This document shows, piece by piece, positions 1 to 6,474 of a stretch of DNA of 64,000 nt. The stretch is from an uncultured Victivallis sp. (GTDB taxonomy: Bacteria > Verrucomicrobiota > Lentisphaeria > Victivallales > Victivallaceae): NCBI RefSeq assembly GCF_944391105.1, contig NZ_CALXSK010000004.1:1-64000 (forward strand), in the 5' to 3' direction. The stretch's first letter is position 1. Every line of letters starts with the position of its first letter. The notes below the pieces were generated by a model. The model was not told the origin of the DNA. It saw only the letters and a program-made list of their open reading frames with translations, and ran no database searches. Position numbers and translations under genes: made by a program.

Positions 1-55
1 AGCAATCCCCATACACCGCGTCCCAGTTCAAGAAAGCTGATTACGCGGCAAGCAC

Positions 56-95
56 GTAATCAATCCTGATTCCTTGTAATCAATCCTGATTCCTT
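56..95. repeat. Perfect 20-bp tandem duplication
   Basis: Positions 56-75 and 76-95 are identical (GTAATCAATCCTGATTCCTT twice, head to tail). It lies at the upstream end of the broken ADP-ribosylglycohydrolase-like gene, and 20 is not a multiple of three. Confidence 0.95.
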
Positions 96-102
96 TACCG
101 AC

Positions 103-862
103 GTGAAGGTGAATCTTCCGATCATCACGGCCGGATTGCTCCTGGGGCACGGAGATTTCGGGGCTTCAATCTGTAACGCTGTGAATTTCGGAGAGGATTG
201 CGATTGTACCGGAGCAAGTACGGGGGCAATTCTTGGAATTCTCAATCCCAGCGGAATCGAAGAAAAATGGCTCGCTCCAATTGGGCGCGATCTCATCCTG
301 AATCCTGAAATCACCGGGCTTCACGCGCCGAATACGCTGGAGGAACTTTCATACGCTGGAGGAACTTTCAGATATGATCTGTTCCCTGCGAAAACGGGTC
401 AGGCTCGAACGGAACCCGGCGAAAGAATTTATGCCACGTCCGATTCGGGCGCTTCATATTCTTCGCCGCTCCGGGCAGAAGGGGGAACCCTCCTCCCCGG
501 TGGTTTTCAACGGTCAATTCTGCCATTGGCCGTCGCCGCTGAAAAACGAGCATGAACAGCTGGTTCTGAAATTTGAATTCCGGGTTCCCTCCAGAGGAGA
601 ATACATTGTGATGTTCAATACTCTGGCGCAGGTGGAGGTCGAAGTCGATGGCAAGCTGGCCTTTCACCGCGAAGCGGGCGGAAGCATGGCGCCCTCATTT
701 CACCGGGCTCCCTGGAATCAGAGTGCCCGGTTGAAACTCAGTGCTGGCGTGCATGAACTGAAAGCAGTCTTGCAGCGAATGCCCGGTAACGTCGCCCCCA
801 ATTGGGTGATCGGAGTGGGGGACGGAACCACTTTGCAGTGGATCCCCGATGCATTCGAGTGA
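103..862 (+). pseudogene. Broken ADP-ribosylglycohydrolase-like gene (3' part)
   Basis: The first part (103-351, frame 1) contains NFGEDCDCTGAS followed by GAILGIL, which resembles the metal-binding DxD-T-x-G region near the C-terminus of ADP-ribosylglycohydrolase family proteins. The reading frame then breaks at a perfect 19-bp tandem duplication (333-370) and continues in frame 2 to the stop at 862. Deleting one 19-bp copy joins the two parts exactly (...NTLEELS-DMICSLRKR...). The rest is a beta-rich domain rich in aromatic and Val residues, possibly carbohydrate-binding. A second tandem duplication (56-95) lies at the upstream edge, where no clean frame connects. It is either a recent pseudogene or an assembly artefact; the family call is moderate because only the 3' part is present. 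Confidence 0.6.
333..370. repeat. Perfect 19-bp tandem duplication causing a frameshift
   Basis: Positions 333-351 and 352-370 are identical (TACGCTGGAGGAACTTTCA twice). Removing one copy restores a single continuous reading frame from 103 to 862, so the duplication is the cause of the frame break. Confidence 0.95.
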
Positions 863-915
863 TGACAATTCAGATAACCTCAGTTAGTGTCCGATATTTT
901 TTGCACATTTGTTCT

Positions 916-1072
916 GAGGGGATACAAACGGCAAACGTAAGTTTGCGCCGCCTTCGCAACCGACCAGAGAGCTCCGGAGGAGCAAGCCGGTTGCAAAGGC
1001 GGATCCTTCCGGCTTTTACCCCATACCCCCTTCGTAATGTCTGCAAATGCTCATCTGCCGACGCATCCCCTC
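916..1072. repeat. Nested imperfect inverted repeat in a gene-free gap
   Basis: The outer arms GAGGGGAT (916-923) and ATCCCCTC (1065-1072) are perfect complements. Inside are a hairpin GCAAAC-gtaa-GTTTGC (931-946) and 15-bp arms CCGCCTTCGCAACCG (948-962) and CGGTTGCAAAGGCGG (988-1002) with one mismatch, around a palindromic centre CTCCGGAG (972-979). No gene is seen between 863 and 1127. It could be a small non-autonomous element, a structured RNA or a bidirectional terminator between converging genes. Confidence 0.6.
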
Positions 1073-1127
1073 TGCGGGTCACGATAGGCCAGACTTCCGG
1101 ACGTTATCCGTTTGAACTGGAAGCGAA

Positions 1128-2057
1128 TTATTCTTCATATTTTTTTAATTCGTCAATCGCTGACTGTTCTCCTGCCGCAGCGGATTTTCTCAAATAATAC
1201 AACATTTTATTGTGATTTTTTTCAACGCCAATCCCGTCGCGATAACAGATCGCCAATTCATATTGGGCGTCATAGTTATCTTCCTCTGCTGTCTCGGTCA
1301 GATATTGAATCGCCAGAGGAATTTTGTTCTTGAATTCAGCATTATGTATATATACTTGAGCCAGAGAAATTTTTGCACAGCTTGCACTGTCAGGATCTGA
1401 AAGCAATGCTTTTCGATACCAGACTTCTGCTTCTTGTACATTTGGGACCGTGCCGATTCCGTCGAGATAGCAGTCGGCGAGTTCTATATAGGCCGCGGCT
1501 ACCTTTGTTTCCGAAAGTTTTTTGAAAATCTGAAACGCTTCTCTGTCTTTTTCTGCATCATGATAAGCTAAATAACAAATCGCCAAGGAATACCAGCCTT
1601 GAAATACGTTTTGATCTGCAGCCTTTCTGGCCCAAAAGACCGCTTTGTCTAAATTCCGAGGAATGGAATACCCTTCCAGATACATCGTTGACACCCCTGT
1701 TTGCGCCCGGGCATCCCCTGCCTCAGCCCCTTTCAAATAGTATTGAAACGCTTTTGCATAATCAACTTCCACTCCTTTCCCATACAAGAATGCATCGCCC
1801 AGAAAAGCGGCCGCCTGAACGTTTCCCTGTTCTGCCGCTAAATTAAAATTAAAAACAGCCAATGCGTAATCTTGTTTTTTACCATCCCCGAACCAATATT
1901 GCTCCCCCCAATCAAAAAATACTAAACCTTGATTAAATGCATTGATTTTTCTAACGGAATTCACCACCGGAGGATATATGATAAAAACAGTTCCTCCCAA
2001 AATGACAATTGCAACTGCCAAATAAAAAATCGTTTTTTCCTTACGATCTATTTTCAT
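1128..2057 (-). CDS. Membrane-anchored Sel1-repeat protein
   Basis: This 309-residue protein has an N-terminal membrane anchor (about residues 9-28, hydrophobic after MKIDRKEK) followed by roughly six Sel1-like repeats. Examples of the repeat pattern are AAEQGNVQAAAFLGDAFLYG, KGAEAGDARAQTG and KSAAAGEQSAIDELKK, with the usual A-x-x-G and G-x-G-V motifs. Sel1 repeats form alpha-solenoids that bind partner proteins; the partner here is unknown. An in-frame GTG at 2064-2066 would add three residues; ATG at 2055-2057 was chosen. The gene is clearly AT-richer, with more AT-ending codons than flanking genes, which suggests a different origin. It converges on the broken gene upstream and no partner gene is adjacent. 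Confidence 0.8.
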   Translation of the reverse strand: MKIDRKEKTIFYLAVAIVILGGTVFIIYPPVVNSVRKINAFNQGLVFFDWGEQYWFGDGKKQDYALAVFNFNLAAEQGNVQAAAFLGDAFLYGKGVEVDYAKAFQYYLKGAEAGDARAQTGVSTMYLEGYSIPRNLDKAVFWARKAADQNVFQGWYSLAICYLAYHDAEKDREAFQIFKKLSETKVAAAYIELADCYLDGIGTVPNVQEAEVWYRKALLSDPDSASCAKISLAQVYIHNAEFKNKIPLAIQYLTETAEEDNYDAQYELAICYRDGIGVEKNHNKMLYYLRKSAAAGEQSAIDELKKYEE

Positions 2058-2066
2058 TGAGCCCAC

Positions 2067-2480
2067 CCATCCGGCATTTCATTTCTGTCCTGTGCGGGAA
2101 TAAACGGTTCTGCTTTCAGTAAATGACAGGTAACACCTTTCTCTATGTTAATAATTTGCATATAAACATCATGCAACACTGCATCATATTCCGCCAGCAA
2201 GAGTAAGATAGCATGGAGCAGTCTGATTGCAAATCAGATTTTCCGAATCGTAAACCAGATGGACCGATGTCTGAAGGATTATAAGTCGAGGCGGGAATTA
2301 TCTCTCGATTCCAGCAAATCCATGCCGTTGCAAAAAAAGCTTGATGAATCTTCTGTTTCCCAGACAACAGAGTATCAGCCTCGGCGGCAATCAGCCCATG
2401 CAAAAGAACGCTTGACAACCGTGTCCCGGTGAGTGTATATTCCGCATGTGCATTTGCGATGATGCGGAAAGGAGGGTGAA
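2067..2480. other. Gene-poor gap with a possible gene remnant
   Basis: About 410 bases carry no convincing gene. On the plus strand, 2166-2432 is open in one frame with protein-like composition (for example AWSSLIANQIFRIVNQMDR) but has no start codon or ribosome site at its beginning; the first ATG is at 2259. It may be a remnant of a lost gene. The segment TCTGA-TTGCAAA-TCAGA (2221-2237) looks like a tRNA-Cys anticodon arm, but no matching acceptor stem surrounds it. The last 70 bases hold the promoter of the next gene. Confidence 0.4.
2412..2441 (+). promoter_or_regulatory. Sigma-70-type promoter for the zinc-ribbon gene
   Basis: TTGACA (2412-2417) and TATATT (2436-2441) are separated by 18 bases. 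The ATG at 2481 follows at a suitable distance and is preceded by AGGAGG (2470-2475). Confidence 0.7.
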
Positions 2481-3650
2481 ATGACTTCCGGGACTTATGA
2501 GATCACCGAACTGCTCCGGATTTTGGAAAAGCGCAATCAGCTGCTCGTGAAAGTGTGGTTGTATTTCACCCTCATACTCGGAATCGTTCTCGCCCTCTCC
2601 GGGCTTTTCGCCTGGCCGTATCTGGCGTCGACGCTGGGGCCGCTCACGAGGCTGATGTTTCCTCCCGTCATCCTGTGTGCGGCGCTGGTGCTGCCGCTTC
2701 TCTTTCAGTGGATTTTCCGCCTGGCGCTGCCGGTTCCGCGCTGTCCGGAATGCGGTGCGAGGATGGAGAGTCTCTCCCCGGCGTTGCGGCGCTGCCCGAA
2801 ATGCCGTCGGGTCGTCGTCCGCGATTCGCGGAGTCTTCTTCCTGGCTATCAGCTGCCGACGGACGAAAAATCACTGCGGGTGCACGATCCGGAATATGTG
2901 ATTTCCATCGGGCAAGTGGCCGTCCGGGCCGGCAGCTTCCTCTTGTACGCAATTCCGGTTCTATGGGTTGGATCGTTTTATCTCGGTTCATCTTTTCCGG
3001 AGACGGGATCCGTGGAAGCGGGCACGTGGATCATCACCGCGGGCGGAGTTCTGGTTTTTGCGCTCTATTTTGCCGCAGTCGCATTCCAGCGGGCGGCGCC
3101 GGAACTGGTGGAGTGGATCGATCGGAAGTGTGACCGCCTGAACCGGCATCTCGACGACGACTATCGCGGAATCGATCCCGATCCGGCTCATCGCTGCCCG
3201 CACTGCGGTCGGGAACCCGATCACGCGCTGGCGGCGGTCACGGGGAACTGTTCGCACTGCGGCGGTCCGATCCGGGAAACCGCGGTTGAACCGGAACAGC
3301 CAGAACTCATGGAGGAAAAACTCCTCCACCGTTACACCGCGATCCGGAGGCTCGATAATGTTTTTTATTTATTACTTCCGGCGGCTGTCGTGTTTGCCTG
3401 GATCTGCGCTGAAGAAGCGAATTGGGATTGGGCGGCGGCGTGGGGGCTCGGCGCGATTGCTCTTGGAGCAGGCTACCCTCTCGCGTTGTTTGCATTGCGC
3501 CGGAGGTGGCGTATCGTGACGCGCTGTCCGTTCTGCGGCAGCCGCAACAGCCGGTGGAATTCTCCTGCCGCCTGGCGTTTTCTTCTCCTGACCGGCCACT
3601 GCGCCAGCTGCCGCCGCAAACTCGTCCGAACCGGCTCGCCACCGAAGTGA
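2481..3650 (+). CDS. Multi-pass membrane protein with zinc-ribbon motifs
   Basis: This 389-residue protein is of unknown function. Two N-terminal membrane segments (about residues 27-47 and 61-82) are followed by a CxxC-x13-CxxC zinc ribbon (C88, C91, C105, C108). A second membrane pair sits near residues 155-200. A second ribbon (CPHCG...CSHCGG) and a third membrane pair precede a final CPFCG...CASC ribbon at the C-terminus. Alternating membrane pairs and cysteine knuckles suggest a membrane protein with metal-binding cytoplasmic loops. The start is supported by AGGAGG six bases upstream of the ATG. The gene stands alone with its own promoter and converges with the AraC gene. Confidence 0.75.
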   Translation: MTSGTYEITELLRILEKRNQLLVKVWLYFTLILGIVLALSGLFAWPYLASTLGPLTRLMFPPVILCAALVLPLLFQWIFRLALPVPRCPECGARMESLSPALRRCPKCRRVVVRDSRSLLPGYQLPTDEKSLRVHDPEYVISIGQVAVRAGSFLLYAIPVLWVGSFYLGSSFPETGSVEAGTWIITAGGVLVFALYFAAVAFQRAAPELVEWIDRKCDRLNRHLDDDYRGIDPDPAHRCPHCGREPDHALAAVTGNCSHCGGPIRETAVEPEQPELMEEKLLHRYTAIRRLDNVFYLLLPAAVVFAWICAEEANWDWAAAWGLGAIALGAGYPLALFALRRRWRIVTRCPFCGSRNSRWNSPAAWRFLLLTGHCASCRRKLVRTGSPPK

Positions 3651-3662
3651 TCAGCCCACCGT

Positions 3663-4556
3663 TTATCTGATCAGGTTCAGGGGTGTATGGAAAAAATCCT
3701 GATGCGGCTCCCGGATCTTCCTGCGGAATCCGGAGGGGGAAAGCCCCGTGTACGCCTTGAATTTTGCGGAGAAATCGAACACGGAACAGTATCCGAGCTC
3801 TCTTGCGATGCTTTCGACGGACCGGTAAGTCTGGGCCAGCAGTGATTTGGCGGCAGCCATCCGCCGCTGAATCCGGTAACGGTTCGGGGAGATGCCGATC
3901 CGGTCCGTGAAAAGCTTGCGGAACCGTTCATAGCCCCAGCCGTTTTTGAGGCAGAAAGCGTGCAGATCGCGGTTTTCCGCAAAGTTCGTGCCGAGGAATT
4001 CGCAGCCGCGATGAATCATATCCTCCTCCTCGCCGCCGCCGCGGGTCTGCCGGACGCAGTCGGCCGCGAACGTGCAGAGCTCCATGGCGCACTCCAGCAG
4101 CGCATCTTCCGGCGCGGTTTCGAGCCGGTTCATCAGCATGTCGAAACGGGCAAACCATTCCGGGGACGGATCGAAATATCCGATCAGGTTATCGTCGCGG
4201 AGCGAAAGATAGTTCCGAAAGAACGGCCATGCGAAGTTTCCGAGATGGAGCCAATATTCCAGCCAGCCGCTTTCGGCGTCCACCCGGATCAGGTGCTCCA
4301 GCTCCGGCCGGCGCAGGAAAACGGAACCGGCGCACAGCGGATAACGCTGTCCCGCGATGCTGTTTTCATAACAGCCGCTTCCGCGGGCCAGCCAGGAAAC
4401 GGAGAAAAAAGAAAAGCTGGTCGGAGTCGTAATCCGATCACCCGGTTCCGGTTTATTCTGTATTCCCATTCCGATTCTGTCATTGCAGTTCCGGTTGGAG
4501 CGAAAAACGATCCGGGTCGGAATGTCAATACCAGAAAACGTATTTTCATTTACCAT
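3663..4556 (-). CDS. AraC-family transcriptional regulator
   Basis: This is a 297-residue regulator. The N-terminal half is a divergent cupin-like sensing domain (CAGSVFLRRPELEHLIRV is the typical ligand-pocket strand region). The C-terminal ~100 residues form the two helix-turn-helix motifs of AraC proteins: RMAAAKSLLAQTYRSVESIA, then GYCSVFDFSAKFKAYTGLSP with the usual SPSGFR end. It is transcribed away from the esterase/BNR cluster that begins at 4728 and very likely controls it. The ATG at 4554-4556 is preceded by AAAAGGA; an in-frame TTG lies three codons upstream. The shared intergenic region carries an 11-bp inverted repeat pair that could be its binding sites. Confidence 0.88.
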   Translation of the reverse strand: MVNENTFSGIDIPTRIVFRSNRNCNDRIGMGIQNKPEPGDRITTPTSFSFFSVSWLARGSGCYENSIAGQRYPLCAGSVFLRRPELEHLIRVDAESGWLEYWLHLGNFAWPFFRNYLSLRDDNLIGYFDPSPEWFARFDMLMNRLETAPEDALLECAMELCTFAADCVRQTRGGGEEEDMIHRGCEFLGTNFAENRDLHAFCLKNGWGYERFRKLFTDRIGISPNRYRIQRRMAAAKSLLAQTYRSVESIARELGYCSVFDFSAKFKAYTGLSPSGFRRKIREPHQDFFHTPLNLIR

Positions 4557-4584
4557 ATTACACAATCCTTTTCCCTTGTTTTTT

Positions 4585-4678
4585 GCTCGATATCAGGTCA
4601 TAATATTAAAGTAGCACTTGTTGAATAAAAATTCAAAAGACGTAAAATAAAGCAAAAAACGATGGATTGATATCGAGC
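4585..4678. promoter_or_regulatory. Candidate operator pair between divergent genes
   Basis: GCTCGATATCA (4585-4595) and its exact reverse complement TGATATCGAGC (4668-4678) lie 83 bp apart (start to start) in the 171-bp region between the AraC gene and the esterase gene. Between them is a small palindrome TTGAAT-aaaa-ATTCAA (about 4620-4635). The spacing is close to eight helical turns, compatible with a looped regulator dimer. No experiment or comparison supports it yet. Confidence 0.5.
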
Positions 4679-4727
4679 GTTGCTTTTTCGGAATCATTTG
4701 CCATAAAATAAACAGGAAAGTTGAGAC

Positions 4728-6440
4728 ATGAAGAAATCCTTTCTTTCATTTCCTCTGGCTGTATTGCTGACCGCGGCGGGACTTTCGGCCGGTGAGAAAC
4801 TTTATCAGCCGGAATTGACGCAGCAGGTTCAGCCGGGGGCCGGCCGGTATTTCACCGGAGAGGGGGACACGGCAGTTTTGAATTTTTCGGCGTCTGACAT
4901 CGGCGAAAATACCGTGGACATTCCGGTCGATCCCGCGCTGCTGGCGGGGAAGACGGTGACGCTCTCCGGTGAAATCTCCCAGATGAACGTTTCTCCCGGA
5001 CCGCACCCGTGGAACGGCGTCCGGCTGGCGCTGAAGCTGGTCGATGAAAACGGCAGACGGGATATGCCGCAGGTCTCCACCTCGGCCGGTTCGGCGGACT
5101 GGACGACGCGCCGGGTTTCAGTCAAGGTCCCGGAAAACCTGAAGTCGGCGGCGATCGTGCTCGGGCTCGACTGGGTTGTCGGAACCGCCCGTTTCCGCAA
5201 TATCGCCGTCACCGAAGAAGTGTTGCCGGATTATGCCGCCTGCACGGTCACCGGTTACGCCGACCGTACCGATGTCCGGTACCGGCCCGGCGAGGAGATG
5301 CGTTTCTCCTTTCTGCTTCAGGAAGACGGCAGGCCGGCGGCGGGAAAGCTCCGCATCACCCGGTACGGCGACGACGGCAGAACGGAGACGTTCGATATGG
5401 AGACGAAGCCGGGCGTTCCGGCTGTCTGCCGCACCTCGCTCGATCAACCCGGCTTCGTGATGGTCAAGGCGGTGCTGCTCGACCGGGACGGGAAAACCGT
5501 CAACCGCTTCTGGGCGAACCGCTCCTGCCCGGTGGAGTTCGGCCTCGGCGCCTGCGTCGCTCCGGAAGCGCTCAAGCAGGGCGTCCCAGAACCGGCCGAC
5601 TTCGATGCGTTCTGGCTGAAGGCGAAGGCGGAGCTGGCCGCTGTTCCGATGCGGGTGCAGGAAAAGAAGCTCGTCAGGGAAACGGAAATCTCCCGGGTTT
5701 ATGACATCAAGGTTGCAGCCGTCGGCACGCGTCCGGTCTCCGGCTACCTGACAGTTCCGAAAGATGCGAAGCCGGGTTCTCTGCCGCTGTATCTTCATTT
5801 CCACGGTTATGGCGTGCAAAGCGCGGAAGTCATCGAATCGAAAGATGCGATTCACTTTTTCATCAACGCCCACGGCATCGAAAACGGCCGCGAATCGGAG
5901 TATTACCGCGATCTGGCAAAGGGCGAACTCAACGGTTACGGTTTCAGAAACGATGAAAACCGGCAGCCGGATACCTGCTATTTCAAGAACATGATCCTGC
6001 GCAATCTGCGGGGGCTGGAGTTCGCCCGCTCCCTGCCGGAATGGAACGGGAAGGAAACTTACCTTCAGGGAGGCAGCCACGGCGCCTTCCAGACGATGGC
6101 GGTGGCGGCACTTTCCGACGGGATCACCGGCTGTGAAATCGGTATTCCGTGGCTCTGCGACCTCGGCGGCGTCGAAGTCGGGCGGCTGCGCGGCTGGCGG
6201 CCGGATTACGCTCCCGGCCTCGGCTACTACGATACGGTGAATTTCGCGTCGCGGGTCAGTTGTCCGGTCACGATCACACATGCGGGCCTCTCGGACTGGA
6301 TTTGTCCTCCCTCGGGTGTCTGGGTACTTTTCAACAACCTGAAAGGCAAGGCCTCCATGACCATGTATCAGGGGCTGGACCACGCTTGGTATCCCGGCTA
6401 CAACCACGACACGGCTTCCCGCCACACCTATACGAAATAA
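4728..6440 (+). CDS. Secreted acetyl xylan esterase/cephalosporin-C deacetylase-like (AXE1/CE7) esterase
   Basis: This 570-residue protein begins with a signal peptide (about residues 1-22, ending LSAG). Residues ~25-165 are a beta-rich, carbohydrate-binding-like domain and ~170-270 an Ig-like segment. The C-terminal part, from about residue 280, is an alpha/beta hydrolase resembling AXE1/CE7 esterases: LHFHGYG, then the nucleophile in GGSHGAF (Ser450), Asp523 in GLSDWICPP and His552 in LDHAW. CE7 enzymes remove acetyl groups from xylo-oligosaccharides and other esters. The length is greater than stand-alone CE7 enzymes because of the N-terminal domains. It is the first gene of the cluster divergent from the AraC regulator. 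The substrate is not predictable from sequence. Confidence 0.82.
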   Translation: MKKSFLSFPLAVLLTAAGLSAGEKLYQPELTQQVQPGAGRYFTGEGDTAVLNFSASDIGENTVDIPVDPALLAGKTVTLSGEISQMNVSPGPHPWNGVRLALKLVDENGRRDMPQVSTSAGSADWTTRRVSVKVPENLKSAAIVLGLDWVVGTARFRNIAVTEEVLPDYAACTVTGYADRTDVRYRPGEEMRFSFLLQEDGRPAAGKLRITRYGDDGRTETFDMETKPGVPAVCRTSLDQPGFVMVKAVLLDRDGKTVNRFWANRSCPVEFGLGACVAPEALKQGVPEPADFDAFWLKAKAELAAVPMRVQEKKLVRETEISRVYDIKVAAVGTRPVSGYLTVPKDAKPGSLPLYLHFHGYGVQSAEVIESKDAIHFFINAHGIENGRESEYYRDLAKGELNGYGFRNDENRQPDTCYFKNMILRNLRGLEFARSLPEWNGKETYLQGGSHGAFQTMAVAALSDGITGCEIGIPWLCDLGGVEVGRLRGWRPDYAPGLGYYDTVNFASRVSCPVTITHAGLSDWICPPSGVWVLFNNLKGKASMTMYQGLDHAWYPGYNHDTASRHTYTK

Positions 6441-6456
6441 CGAAATAACGAAATAA
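6433..6456 (+). repeat. Three tandem copies of an 8-bp unit over a stop codon
   Basis: CGAAATAA occurs three times head to tail (6433-6440, 6441-6448, 6449-6456), followed by CGAAAGGA which supplies the ribosome site of the next gene. The first copy contains the stop codon of the esterase, so copy number does not alter either protein. Confidence 0.9.
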
Positions 6457-6474
6457 CGAAAGGATTCCAACCAG

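Noticed and set aside
2196..2270. tRNA-Cys-like anticodon arm (TCTGA-TTGCAAA-TCAGA)
   Set aside because: The anticodon stem-loop matches, but no acceptor stem, T-arm consensus or CCA can be found around it; at most a degenerate fragment or chance.
2143..2418. Minus-strand open frame of 91 codons
   Set aside because: No ribosome site, Cys/Met-rich unlikely composition, and the opposite strand has more protein-like sequence.
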